Shown piece by piece: positions 1 through 8,935 of a stretch of DNA of 64,000 nt. Position 1 is the first letter of the stretch; the number at the start of each line of letters is the position of its first letter. The DNA is from Aquimarina latercula DSM 2041. Its GTDB lineage: Bacteria > Bacteroidota > Bacteroidia > Flavobacteriales > Flavobacteriaceae. Location: NCBI RefSeq assembly GCF_000430645.1, contig NZ_KE387186.1, positions 1 through 64,000 on the forward strand. Direction: 5' to 3'. A model generated the notes under the pieces. That model ran no database searches, was not told the origin of the DNA, and saw only the letters and a list, made by a program, of their open reading frames with translations. The translations under genes were made by a program, and so were the position numbers.

Positions 1-1015
1 TAAAAGTTATATTAGGTAAGTCAAATACTTCTATGGAATCACTTGAACTATCGTTACAAGTGCCTGCACTTGTGTAAGTTATTGAATGTGTTCCGACATC
101 CGAAATAGTTGGGTTAAAGCTGTAGGTAAGTCCATTACCATCATCAGTTACACCAGGACCAGAATAAACCCCTCCAGTTGGAGTTCCGCCTCCTAAATTA
201 GTTTGTATTCCAGCATTAATACATAAATCTGCGGGTGCTGAATAACTTGCAACATCATTTGCAGTGACATTGACCGTAAGATTTGCACACGAACCGGGAA
301 CTACACATAAACCTCCTTCACCTCTTACAAAATAAGTGGTGCTTGGTGATGAAGGGGTAACTACAAAGGATGATGTGCTGGTAGTTCCGATTTCTGTACC
401 TCCACAAGCTCCTGTGTATATGTACCATTCTGTTGCGTCGTTTAAGTTTCCAGAAATAGAAAGTGTAGCAGTGTCACCTTCGCAAAGAGTAGTTGGAGCA
501 TGTGTAACGGTAGGGATATCCGGATCAGTACAAGGAATCGCAGTAAGGTTTACTAAAAATAATAAATCACTGTTTGCCTGTGGGATTCCATTTTCATAAC
601 GTTGACCATCTGCATAATTAGGTGTTGGTTCATTATCATACGCTATTAGTCCACCTATATTGGAAATATCAAGCGTATACGTTTGTCCAGAGATTAGAGT
701 AATATTTAACGCTGAAAAATCAAATTCCGAATAATCAGTAGGAGTCGAAAAAGGACTAGTAGTCTGATTCGTTAGCGTTCCTAATACCGTTCCACCATAC
801 CCTTCTCCATCATAAAGAGTTACATTTACTACATCACTAGTAAAAGTTAGAATACCAATAGAATTTAAAATGCCATTACAAGAAGCTATGAAACTCTGCC
901 CAGATTGAAGAGAAGTTCCATTTATCAATTGGTCATCATCATTTTCAATAGAACATTGACTATTTCCAACATTTGCAATACAAAAGATTGCAATTACAAG
1001 TATAATTCTTTTCAC
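1..1015 (-). CDS. Secreted adhesin-type protein with Ig-like/gliding-motility repeats (N-terminal part)
   Basis: The frame is open on the minus strand from a GTG at 1015 through the window edge, about 338 codons, so the C-terminus is missing. No ATG exists between the upstream in-frame stop and this GTG. The start MKRIILVIAIFCIANVGNSQ is a clear signal peptide ending in the SxQ pattern common in Flavobacteriaceae. A beta-rich first domain (residues about 25-165) is followed by Ig-like segments with paired cysteines. The last of these carries GGVYSGPGV, DDGNGLTYSF and GTHSITYT, a pattern typical of the repeats in large T9SS-exported adhesins of the SprB type. Export by T9SS is inferred, because the sorting tail would lie outside the window. 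The exact family is uncertain. Confidence 0.75.
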   Translation of the reverse strand, partial: MKRIILVIAIFCIANVGNSQCSIENDDDQLINGTSLQSGQSFIASCNGILNSIGILTFTSDVVNVTLYDGEGYGGTVLGTLTNQTTSPFSTPTDYSEFDFSALNITLISGQTYTLDISNIGGLIAYDNEPTPNYADGQRYENGIPQANSDLLFLVNLTAIPCTDPDIPTVTHAPTTLCEGDTATLSISGNLNDATEWYIYTGACGGTEIGTTSTSSFVVTPSSPSTTYFVRGEGGLCVVPGSCANLTVNVTANDVASYSAPADLCINAGIQTNLGGGTPTGGVYSGPGVTDDGNGLTYSFNPTISDVGTHSITYTSAGTCNDSSSDSIEVFDLPNITF

Positions 1016-1340
1016 TTTATAAGTATTTTAAATACACCTTTTCAGAGTTGTTAACACTGAATTTAAAAGTTATTAACAATGTAGATTGGGGGCTTATTTG
1101 TATAAGAGTGTCTACTGTTATGACTTTAAGTTTGTTATATGTTTATTGCGTAAAGATAGATAATTATTTTTTGTTAATAACTTTAACATTAAGAAGACCT
1201 GTCAAATAGCTGAAATTTCAAGATAGAAAATGATGTAAAACACAGACTTTTAGATGACTATTATTAATCGCGCAAAGTTTTATGAAGAGGATTGTGCTTT
1301 GTGTTTATAAATAATCATAGAGATTTATTATTTTCGTCGG
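1016..1340. other. Intergenic region between divergent genes
   Basis: This 325-base AT-rich stretch separates the minus-strand adhesin from the plus-strand TPR gene and must hold both promoters. A TATTTTCG resembling the -7 element lies at 1329-1336, just before the ATG at 1341, but no well-spaced -33 partner is obvious. I see no RNA gene, repeat or credible small ORF. Confidence 0.4.
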
Positions 1341-2063
1341 ATGCCATATTTTTTAATTATCGCTTTACAGGGCTTCTGCATATATCACGCTTTTAAAAAT
1401 AACCGTGAGTACTATTGGTATTTTCTAATTGTGCTTTTACCAGTAATAGGATGCATTATTTATTTAGTTACGCAAGTCTTTAATAAAAGGGATTTAGATG
1501 TTGTTCAAAAGGAAATCGTAAGTGTAGTAAATCCAACTAAAAAAGTAAATGATCTTAGAAAACAAGTGGAGTTTGCTGATACTTTTCAGAATAGGGTTTT
1601 ACTTGGTGATGCCTTATATGAAATTAATGATTATAATTCTGGAATTGGAGAATATGAAATAGCTTTAAATGGTAAGTACAAGTCTGATTCGGGAGTTGTC
1701 AAAAAACTTCTAGAAGGGTATTATCATACAAGTCAATTTGATAAAGTCATTTTTTGCGCCGAAAAAATAGTTAAAAACACTGACTTTAAAGGGTCTAGAA
1801 GTCAGTTTTTATATGGTTTAGCTTTAAAAGAAGAAGGAAGGTCTAATGAAGCTGAAGAAAACCTAAGATCAATTGATCAGCGATACTCTAATTATGAAGA
1901 GCGCTATGTTTTAGCTCAATTTCTTATTAGCAAAGGAAAAAATATAGATGCTAAAGAAATCTTATCAGAAATAATGTTAGAATCGCAACATATGTCTAAA
2001 CATAACCGCAACAAATATCGAGGAGTTGTTAATGATGTAAAGAAGTTAATTACATCTATTTAG
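1341..2063 (+). CDS. Membrane-anchored TPR protein with PLDc_N-like N-terminus
   Basis: 240 residues. Residues about 3-18 and 24-46 form two hydrophobic segments joined by a short loop, matching the two-helix N-terminal layout of cardiolipin-synthase-like (PLDc_N) proteins. The rest is helical with tetratricopeptide character: alanine/tyrosine spacing and segments such as YEINDYNSGIGEYEIALNG and FLYGLALKEEGRSNEAEENL. It is probably a scaffold facing the cytoplasm. There is no catalytic motif. It is the only gene in its transcription unit, and the SGNH operon starts 130 bp downstream with its own promoter. Function unknown. Confidence 0.7.
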   Translation: MPYFLIIALQGFCIYHAFKNNREYYWYFLIVLLPVIGCIIYLVTQVFNKRDLDVVQKEIVSVVNPTKKVNDLRKQVEFADTFQNRVLLGDALYEINDYNSGIGEYEIALNGKYKSDSGVVKKLLEGYYHTSQFDKVIFCAEKIVKNTDFKGSRSQFLYGLALKEEGRSNEAEENLRSIDQRYSNYEERYVLAQFLISKGKNIDAKEILSEIMLESQHMSKHNRNKYRGVVNDVKKLITSI

Positions 2064-2136
2064 TGCGTTAGATTGTAATAATAGACGATATAAGCTAATT
2101 AAGAGTAGTATTTACCGGTAAAGAATAGATAATCTC

Positions 2137-2166
2137 TTTGCATTTCGCAAAAACTTTCTATTTTTA
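2137..2166 (+). promoter_or_regulatory. Candidate promoter of the SGNH-SGNH-MBOAT operon
   Basis: TTTG at 2137-2140 and TATTTTTA at 2159-2166 are separated by 18 bases. This matches the Bacteroidota -33/-7 pattern (TTTG, about 19 bases, TAnnTTTG) with one mismatch in the -7 element. It lies about 27 bases upstream of the TTG start at 2193. Confidence 0.4.
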
Positions 2167-2192
2167 CAAAAATCAAAAGTTCCCCGATCACC

Positions 2193-3710
2193 TTGAAAAT
2201 CAAACCTATTCAAATATCTTTGTTTCTAATACTCGTGTTGGGAGGATTATTCGGTTTAATGTTTTTGAGCAAAAAGGGAGGAATCCAAAAAGCTCAGATA
2301 CAAGAAGATGGCTTCTCCTATGAAGGAGTTTCTCTAAAATACCCTACATATAAAACTTTCTTAGCTTTAGAAAAAGACTCATCACTTACTAAAAAGCAAG
2401 ATATTTTAAAAGTTACGGAAACCGTTGTTCCTGTGGCTGATGAGTCCGATCTGGAATATGAATCCTTATCAGCAATTAAAGAAAATAAAGATAGTTTACA
2501 AAGGCCAGATTTCTCTAAGATTGATAGTACTAGAATTGAAAGAATACGATACCCTGTAGATAATCCGGATTTTGTAAAAGAGCTACAGTCTAAATTATCT
2601 TCTAGATCTTGTAGAATAATACATTATGGTGATTCTCAAATAGAAGGAGATAGAATTACAGGTTATATTAGAAATAGGTTGCAAACCATGTATGGAGGTA
2701 GTGGTCCAGGTTTTATACCAGTAAAACCAGTTTATAATCAAATAGCCGCTGTGGTAAAGCCTAGCGAAAATTGGTTTAGATATGCTAGATTTGACCCGAC
2801 ACAGGAGAGATTTAAGCATAGGAAATACGGGGCATATATGTCAGTTTCTCGATTTACCGAACATAAAAAAACACTTCCTGATAGTACTACGTTGGATTCC
2901 TTACCCGTGGTAAAAGCTTCCGTGGTTATTGGAAAATCTAAAAAAGCATATGCTAAATTCAGAAGATTTACTAATATAGGATTACATTACGGAAATTGTA
3001 ATTTTCCAATTAAAGTTTCTGTTTACAATGATGGAAAGCTAATTAAACAGGATAGTTTAATTGCAGATGGTCGATATCATAGGTATACGATAAAAACCAA
3101 TACAACTCCAAGTAGTTTAAAAATTGAACTAGAAGGAAAAGTAAGCGCAGATTTTTATGGGCTGACATTAGATGGAGGATCAAGAGTACAGATTGATAAT
3201 GTTGCTATGCGTGGTTCTTCAGGAACCATTTTTTCTAGTACCAATGCTTCTATTTATGGTCAGATGACTAGAAATCTAAAACCTAAGATCATCATTATGC
3301 AATATGGTGGAAACACGATGCCCTACTTGAAGGACTCTACAAAGGTTGATAACTATGCAAAATCTATTGTAAATCAGATTAATTGGTTGAGACGAAGAAC
3401 TAAAAATGCAAGTTTTATATTTATTGGTCCTACAGATATGTGTCTTCCTGTAAATGGAAAAATGGAGACTTATCCTTTATTACCATATTTAAACACTAAA
3501 TTAATAGAAACTTGTTCAGAAAATAACGTTGCGTATTGGAGTATGTATGATGCTATGGGAGGGAAGGGTTCTATGCCTTTTTGGGTTGAAGAAAAGTTGA
3601 CTGCTAATGATTATATGCACTTTACTTGGAAAGGAACTAAGATTATTTCGGAGTTGTTTTTTACTGCATTATACTTAGATCTAAAAAAAGAAATAGCCGA
3701 TGAAACATAG
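2193..3710 (+). CDS. Membrane-anchored SGNH/GDSL-type hydrolase or acyltransferase
   Basis: 505 residues from a TTG start; no suitable ATG is nearby, and the TTG is followed directly by a lysine-flanked membrane anchor (residues 7-26). The SGNH block I motif is seen as IIHYGDSQIEGD with GDS at 146-148. The C-terminal DxxH block is ANDYMHFTWKG. Middle segments are beta-rich. Proteins of this type beside an MBOAT typically work as the extracytoplasmic half of O-acetylation systems (compare alginate AlgJ/AlgX or peptidoglycan PatB/Ape). It overlaps the next gene by 11 bp, so the three genes 2193-6628 form one coupled operon. The acylated polymer cannot be named from sequence. Confidence 0.8.
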   Translation: MKIKPIQISLFLILVLGGLFGLMFLSKKGGIQKAQIQEDGFSYEGVSLKYPTYKTFLALEKDSSLTKKQDILKVTETVVPVADESDLEYESLSAIKENKDSLQRPDFSKIDSTRIERIRYPVDNPDFVKELQSKLSSRSCRIIHYGDSQIEGDRITGYIRNRLQTMYGGSGPGFIPVKPVYNQIAAVVKPSENWFRYARFDPTQERFKHRKYGAYMSVSRFTEHKKTLPDSTTLDSLPVVKASVVIGKSKKAYAKFRRFTNIGLHYGNCNFPIKVSVYNDGKLIKQDSLIADGRYHRYTIKTNTTPSSLKIELEGKVSADFYGLTLDGGSRVQIDNVAMRGSSGTIFSSTNASIYGQMTRNLKPKIIIMQYGGNTMPYLKDSTKVDNYAKSIVNQINWLRRRTKNASFIFIGPTDMCLPVNGKMETYPLLPYLNTKLIETCSENNVAYWSMYDAMGGKGSMPFWVEEKLTANDYMHFTWKGTKIISELFFTALYLDLKKEIADET

Positions 3711-4977
3711 TATATTATATTTATATTTTTGTTTAATGTGCACTTCGGTTATAGGTCAGGATTATGTTTTGGATACTATAAGAGATAAATATCCTTTTAT
3801 TAACTGGAAAGCAAATAAGATTAAATTTGTAGAAAATGCTCCTTCTTTTGTGAAGTTATTTCATAAACTAGATACTATAGCCAGAGGAAATGAAGAAAAT
3901 GTTCATATTTTTCATATTGGAGGCTCTCACATACAAGCTGATATTTATTCTAATAGGTTAAGAACGTATTTACAACATATGAGTCCTACTGCAAAAGGTC
4001 AAAGAGGATTTATTTATCCGTATAAAATAGCAAGCACGAATAACCCTAGTAATTTCAATGTAGAATATGATGGGAATTGGAAGGGATATCGTTGTTCTAT
4101 AAAAAGAGATAGTATCGCCTGGGGTATGGCAGGTGTAACGGCAGTTTTTAAAGATTCAATTTCAAATATTAAGATAAAGGCAAATCATAGAGGGTACGAT
4201 GCGCAACAATACGATTTTAATAGAATTAGAATTTTTTATGATAATTGGAGTGAAGATTATGAAATCTACTTTAAAGAGTCTGGACTAATAGCGGATACCA
4301 AAGTAAATAAAGAGGCGCATTTCATTGAATTTGTATTGACACAAACTTTAGAAGAGGTAGAATTTTGTGTTCAAAGAATTGGTAATCCTAAAAACCCAGA
4401 GTTTTTAATGATGGGTATGGAGCTAATGAATGATAATAGCGGGGTAGAGTATACTACTATTGGTGTTAATGGGGCAAGTTTCAGCTATTATGATAGGTGT
4501 AGATATTTTAATGATCAGTTGATGTTGTATAAACCAGATTTGTTTATTGTCTCAGTTGGAACTAATGATGCGTATCATCCAGATTTTAATCCAAAAGAGT
4601 ATAAAGCTTATTACGAAAACCTTATTTTAAACATACAGAAAGCTAATCCAGATTGTGCAGTTTTACTTACAGTTCCTAATGATTCTTATTATAAGAAGAA
4701 GTATCCAAACCCTAGAACTAGGGTGATGCAAAAGATTATTTATGAATTGGCAGAAAAACATAAAATGGCAGTTTGGGATTTTTATGAAATAATGGGAGGT
4801 TTTAACTCCTCTAGAGATTGGTATCAGAATAAGTTAATGCCACGAGATAGAATACATTTTACACAATTGGGATATAGAATTAAAGCAGATTTATTATTAC
4901 AAGCATTGACAAATTCCTGGGAAAAAGAATTAAAGTTAACGCCTAATTCTGTTTTGAATCAAATAATTAATGAATAG
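3700..4977 (+). CDS. Secreted SGNH-like protein with altered block I
   Basis: 425 residues with a signal peptide (1-19, cleavage after VIGQ). It has the SGNH order: block I IFHIGGSHIQAD (GGS at 74-76 in place of GDS), block III-like VSVGTND (287-290) and block V RDRIHFT with D383 and H386. The putative nucleophile Ser76 is kept, but the preceding Asp is Gly. It overlaps the upstream SGNH gene by 11 bp and the downstream MBOAT gene by 8 bp, so the three are translationally coupled. It is likely the second periplasmic partner in transferring or removing O-acyl groups. It might also have become a binding subunit; the preserved SGNH residues argue for activity. Confidence 0.75.
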   Translation: MKHSILYLYFCLMCTSVIGQDYVLDTIRDKYPFINWKANKIKFVENAPSFVKLFHKLDTIARGNEENVHIFHIGGSHIQADIYSNRLRTYLQHMSPTAKGQRGFIYPYKIASTNNPSNFNVEYDGNWKGYRCSIKRDSIAWGMAGVTAVFKDSISNIKIKANHRGYDAQQYDFNRIRIFYDNWSEDYEIYFKESGLIADTKVNKEAHFIEFVLTQTLEEVEFCVQRIGNPKNPEFLMMGMELMNDNSGVEYTTIGVNGASFSYYDRCRYFNDQLMLYKPDLFIVSVGTNDAYHPDFNPKEYKAYYENLILNIQKANPDCAVLLTVPNDSYYKKKYPNPRTRVMQKIIYELAEKHKMAVWDFYEIMGGFNSSRDWYQNKLMPRDRIHFTQLGYRIKADLLLQALTNSWEKELKLTPNSVLNQIINE

Positions 4978-6628
4978 ATTAAGAGATATTTTTTCTTTTT
5001 CAGAGGAGTATCCTCTGATATTTACACAGGCGGATTTCTGGGTTTTCTTTGCAGTTATCTATTTTCTGTATTCGATATTATACAGCAAAAAGAATCTACG
5101 TAGCGCGTATCTGTTTGCGATAAGTCTCTTATTTTATTACAAGACGAGCGGTTTATTTATCGGAATCTTACTTTTTAGTACAGTAAACGATTTCTTTTTG
5201 GGTAAAGCCATTTACAATAGTAAATCTATATTGATCAAAAAACTACTGGTAACAGTAAGTGTGATAATTAATCTGGGAACGCTTTGTTATTTTAAATACG
5301 CCTATTTTTTTACAGAATCTTACAATAGCCTTTTTAATACTAATTATGAGGTTATTAATTACTTAGCTCAATTTGCTAATTCCTGGGCAAGTATTGATTA
5401 TTTTACTGTTGACGCGATCATATTACCCGTGGGAATTTCTTTTTATACCTTTCAGACTATTAGTTACAGTGTTGATATTTATCGAAAACAGATAGAACCT
5501 CTAAAGTCCATTATAGATTTTGGTTTTTTTGTAAGTTTCTTTCCGCAATTGGTAGCAGGTCCTATAGTTCGTGCTTCGGATTTTGTTCCTCAAATCAGAA
5601 AAGAAATTACAATTACTAAAGAAGAATTTGGGAGCGCAACATTTATGATTCTAAAAGGATTAATAAAGAAGATGCTTTTTGCAGATTTTATCGCGATGAA
5701 TTTTATGGATCGTGTATTTGATGTTCCAGAAATGTTTTCTGGGTTTACAAATATTATGGCAATGATTGGATATTCATTACAGATCTATGGTGATTTTTCA
5801 GGATACACGGATATTGCGATTGGACTGGCATTGCTAATGGGTTATAAATTACCGGTTAATTTTAATTCGCCTTATAAGGCCATTCATTGCGGGGATTTTT
5901 GGAAACGATGGCATATATCTCTGTCTAGTTGGTTAAAAGATTATTTATATATTCCAATAGGAGGAAACCGAAATGGAAGTATATTCTCTTATGTTTTTAT
6001 TACTGTTTTTACTTTTTTAGGAGTATTTGCATATTCAGATTTTGGAATAGCAATTATAGCAACAGCGGGAATAGGCTTATTACTTATTATTACACTATTC
6101 TCCGCCAAATTAGCTTGGCATTTTAATAGAAATGTTAATATTATGATTACGATGTTAATCGGAGGTCTATGGCACGGAGCTTCTTGGAAATTTGTAATAT
6201 GGGGAGGATTAAATGGATTGGGAGTTGTTGCATATAAATATTGGCGCAAAATAAGCCCTTATGAAAATTCTAATGCTTGGTTAGCAGTTACCTGGAAGAT
6301 TGCATTCACTTTTATCTTTATAACTTTTACCAGAATCTATTTTAGAGGTAATAGTATGGATCATATTAATCGTTTTTATCAAGCGATTATGACTAATATG
6401 GATTGGACAAATGCATTGGTGGTTCTTTGGGAGTATAGAATCGTGTTTATAGTAATGTTATTGGGTTACATCACGCATTGGTTGCCATACAAAACTAAGG
6501 ATTGGATATTAGATCAATTCATTAAAAGTAATGTTATTGTCAAAGGAATAATAGCGGTTATTGTTGCTGTTATATGTTATCAAACATATGCGGCAGATTT
6601 TCAGCCATTTATTTATTTCCAGTTTTAA
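4970..6628 (+). CDS. MBOAT family O-acyltransferase (AlgI/PatA-like)
   Basis: 552 residues with about ten or more hydrophobic segments, the normal size for the family. The hallmark region WKRWHISLSSWLKDYLYIPIGGNR holds His315, and the second conserved histidine is His402 in LIGGLWHGASWKF. Both match the AlgI/DltB/PatA subgroup that passes acetyl groups from cytoplasmic acetyl-CoA across the inner membrane. It is the last gene of the operon and overlaps the preceding SGNH gene by 8 bp. The set MBOAT plus two SGNH proteins indicates export of acyl groups and attachment to a surface polymer. No polysaccharide synthase gene is adjacent, so the substrate is open. Confidence 0.9.
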   Translation: MNRLRDIFSFSEEYPLIFTQADFWVFFAVIYFLYSILYSKKNLRSAYLFAISLLFYYKTSGLFIGILLFSTVNDFFLGKAIYNSKSILIKKLLVTVSVIINLGTLCYFKYAYFFTESYNSLFNTNYEVINYLAQFANSWASIDYFTVDAIILPVGISFYTFQTISYSVDIYRKQIEPLKSIIDFGFFVSFFPQLVAGPIVRASDFVPQIRKEITITKEEFGSATFMILKGLIKKMLFADFIAMNFMDRVFDVPEMFSGFTNIMAMIGYSLQIYGDFSGYTDIAIGLALLMGYKLPVNFNSPYKAIHCGDFWKRWHISLSSWLKDYLYIPIGGNRNGSIFSYVFITVFTFLGVFAYSDFGIAIIATAGIGLLLIITLFSAKLAWHFNRNVNIMITMLIGGLWHGASWKFVIWGGLNGLGVVAYKYWRKISPYENSNAWLAVTWKIAFTFIFITFTRIYFRGNSMDHINRFYQAIMTNMDWTNALVVLWEYRIVFIVMLLGYITHWLPYKTKDWILDQFIKSNVIVKGIIAVIVAVICYQTYAADFQPFIYFQF

Positions 6629-6698
6629 GATCTATACTGATTTTAGACCCTACTAGATAAAATCTTTTTAACTTCGTGTTTGTAAATAAAAACTAGTA

Positions 6699-7352
6699 TT
6701 GTTTCAACATACACATCCATACGAGCCTTTTTTTCCTGCGGGAGCCACAAAATTAATTGTGGGAACATTGCCACCTCCACGTTTTACTTCTGGAAAATTG
6801 AAAGAAGGAGATGTTGATTTTTGTTATGGAAGTATTAGCGGATTATTATGGCCGGTTTTAGATCGTATTTTTGATTTAGATTTGATTTTTGAAACAACAC
6901 AAAAAGCAATAGATCAGCGTAAGAATTTTTTAACCTCTCGAGGTATTGGAGTATGTGATATTGTGCATAGTTGCGAACGTGAAAAAATTGATGCATCTGA
7001 TTTAGGTATGCAGCATATCCAACTAAGAGATGTAGTGTCATATTTACATCAATACCCTAATATAGAAACTCTTTTATTTACTGGTGGTAACAGTAAAAAT
7101 GGACCTGAATATTTTTTTAGAAAACATCTTAAAGAATATCAATTAAAGTTAGAAGTAGTTTCTAATGATATTCCAAGAATTCATAGTTTTAGACTTGGAG
7201 AAAGAACTATAAAAACAGTTTCGTTGATTGCACCGTCGGGAGCTGCAAATAGATCTATTGGAAGTTTACAAACTTATAAAGATTTAAAAAACCAAAATCC
7301 AACATTCAATACAATTGATTTTAGAGTCTTGCAGTATAAAGATTATTTCTGA
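6699..7352 (+). CDS. Uracil-DNA-glycosylase superfamily protein
   Basis: 217 residues from a TTG start; the first internal Met is far into the conserved fold, so TTG is preferred. The N-terminal KLIVGTLPPPRF followed by DFCYGSISGLLWPVLDRIF has the layout of UDG motif I (G-x-x-P, then YG...N/S..W). The C-terminal LIAPSGAANRSIG corresponds to the PS-containing loop near motif II. This is most like the mismatch-specific or hypoxanthine-type branches of the superfamily, which act in base excision repair. Catalytic specificity cannot be read from the sequence. It is monocistronic and ends at a strong hairpin shared with the converging gene. Confidence 0.65.
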   Translation: MFQHTHPYEPFFPAGATKLIVGTLPPPRFTSGKLKEGDVDFCYGSISGLLWPVLDRIFDLDLIFETTQKAIDQRKNFLTSRGIGVCDIVHSCEREKIDASDLGMQHIQLRDVVSYLHQYPNIETLLFTGGNSKNGPEYFFRKHLKEYQLKLEVVSNDIPRIHSFRLGERTIKTVSLIAPSGAANRSIGSLQTYKDLKNQNPTFNTIDFRVLQYKDYF

Positions 7353-7363
7353 TAAGATAGAAA

Positions 7364-7392
7364 AATCGACATCAATATTAGTGATGTCGATT
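7364..7392. terminator. Bidirectional hairpin terminator
   Basis: AATCGACATCA at 7364-7374 pairs perfectly with TGATGTCGATT at 7382-7392 around a 7-base loop, with an A-run before it. It sits between the converging glycosylase-like gene (ends 7352) and the unknown minus-strand gene (ends 7425). Confidence 0.75.
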
Positions 7393-7424
7393 CTCTTAAT
7401 AAGTAACTTTGTTACAATACTATA

Positions 7425-7958
7425 TTATGCATCTTGATAGGCTTGCGCTTGTGCAAGTAGAAATTTAGCTTGTTTTTCTGGTGCCATTTGAATCTGTACT
7501 AACCTCCATGTAAGATTGTAAGTACTAATCTTAAAGTTAGCAGGAATAGAACCGAAAAAAGGATCATTTGTGTCTAATGCGGTCGTTGCAAATGATGGTT
7601 GTCCTTTGGTGATTAGTTTAATTTCCGAAACACTCCCATCAATTGAACCTGTAACAGAGCGATAATATTGCCAAACTAAAGACGTGCTACCAATGCTATT
7701 AGTTAGATCTCTAAAACCATCTGCTGGTGGTGCAGATACATTATACGGTACTGTTGAGCTGGTTCCGAATTTATAAGATAATGAATTCACAATTTCTTTA
7801 CCGCCCATGTTTACCGAAGAATAATCAAAATCCGTTTTTACGCTTTTGATTCCGTTCATTACATCCTTTACAGATGATTGAGCAGTTACATTTGGTACCT
7901 GTAGGTTTTCGAAATAACAGTAGAGTCCCACAACTCTAAAACTTACTTGTAATGACAT
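7425..7958 (-). CDS. Protein of unknown function, 177 residues
   Basis: I do not recognise this protein. It has no signal peptide or membrane segment. The composition is beta-rich, with Ser/Thr/Asn-rich stretches (GTSSTVPYNVSAPPADG), and the C-terminus is a short charged and alanine-rich helix (MAPEKQAKFLLAQAQAYQDA). It is a single-gene unit, with a 180-bp gap before the next minus-strand gene and a shared terminator downstream. The ATG start at 7958 is preceded by an A/G-rich stretch. The soluble beta-rich character would fit a structural or secreted-particle component, but nothing proves it. Confidence 0.6.
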   Translation of the reverse strand: MSLQVSFRVVGLYCYFENLQVPNVTAQSSVKDVMNGIKSVKTDFDYSSVNMGGKEIVNSLSYKFGTSSTVPYNVSAPPADGFRDLTNSIGSTSLVWQYYRSVTGSIDGSVSEIKLITKGQPSFATTALDTNDPFFGSIPANFKISTYNLTWRLVQIQMAPEKQAKFLLAQAQAYQDA

Positions 7959-8139
7959 AGTTCTTTTTTTAAAGTTAATATTTTTATTATGCCAAATTAC
8001 AGTAAGTATTCAGGGAAAATACCCCGTATTAATACTGGTTAACAATTGTTTATTTATAAAAGAAAGAAAGTTTATGTCATTCAATTAAAGCTATACAATC
8101 GTTAACGTTTTTTTATAATCAGAATAGGTTTTAGTGAGA

Positions 8140-8727
8140 TTATCTATTTCCATTGTAACGATAGTGTCCAATGATTTTATAGTCAAATAAACAATCTGCT
8201 AGTACTTGACCAGAACCAATGTTATGAACAATTAAATATCGTTTTTGATCAGAAGATTTTTTGTTTACGACTAATCCAATATGAGTAAGCCCTCCTCCTA
8301 AACTCCAACTAATGATATCTCCAGGTAAGTAATCTGTTGCGTTGTTAGAATTAGATTTTGTCTCTCCAAATCTAGAAAAGAATTTCATTAAATTAGGAAC
8401 TCTTCGATGATCAATATTTTTATCTGTTTTAGATAGTCCCCAGTTTTTAGGATATAAATGAAAATTCACTTTCATATCTTCATGAACCTCTTTTTGAAGA
8501 TCGATTCCTAGTTTTCTATAGGCCCTTATTACTACATCTGTGCATACTCCTTTATCACTCGGAACATCTCCATTTGGATATTTTATGGAGAAATATGAAG
8601 GATCATAAGTCACATTATCTGCGGTTAATCTTATTGTAGCGTTGGATAGTCTATCATAAAAGCTTTCTTGAGAAACAAGAATATTAGAAAATGTAGATAC
8701 TAAAAGGAATAAGATTAGTCTATGCAT
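8140..8727 (-). CDS. DUF1287 family secreted protein (NlpC/P60-like fold)
   Basis: 195 residues with a signal peptide (about 1-19, SNILVSQ). It carries the DUF1287 signature: GVCTDVVIRAYRKLGIDL with Cys62 and Asp64, YLPGDIISW, and THIGLVV with His149, followed by VHNIG with His168. The Cys/His pair matches the papain-like cell-wall amidase/endopeptidase arrangement. A role on peptidoglycan or a cell-surface amide is likely from the fold, but family members lack firm biochemistry. The length is normal for the family. It is a monocistronic gene. Confidence 0.8.
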   Translation of the reverse strand: MHRLILFLLVSTFSNILVSQESFYDRLSNATIRLTADNVTYDPSYFSIKYPNGDVPSDKGVCTDVVIRAYRKLGIDLQKEVHEDMKVNFHLYPKNWGLSKTDKNIDHRRVPNLMKFFSRFGETKSNSNNATDYLPGDIISWSLGGGLTHIGLVVNKKSSDQKRYLIVHNIGSGQVLADCLFDYKIIGHYRYNGNR

Positions 8728-8935
8728 TTTGTTTTGTTTTTAATTTATTAACGTTATTAATTTTTTATTATTAAGAAAATTCTTGCATTATATTGTTAAA
8801 ATTCTTTTTTTTGATCCTTGATTAGAATATAGTCTATTTTAATCAAGTATATAATTTTTGATACCCCTAATCTTCAATTTGTACTCATTATACTTTCGCG
8901 AAGGTGACTAACTAAAGTTACTACGATATTTCGTT

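Noticed and set aside
336..599. 87-codon plus-strand ORF at the window start
   Set aside because: It is antisense to the adhesin frame, which is open across the full first kilobase with a signal peptide.
2138..2323. 61-codon ORF overlapping the start of the SGNH gene
   Set aside because: It is out of frame with the SGNH gene, whose membrane anchor and catalytic motifs are convincing, and it overlaps that gene's promoter.
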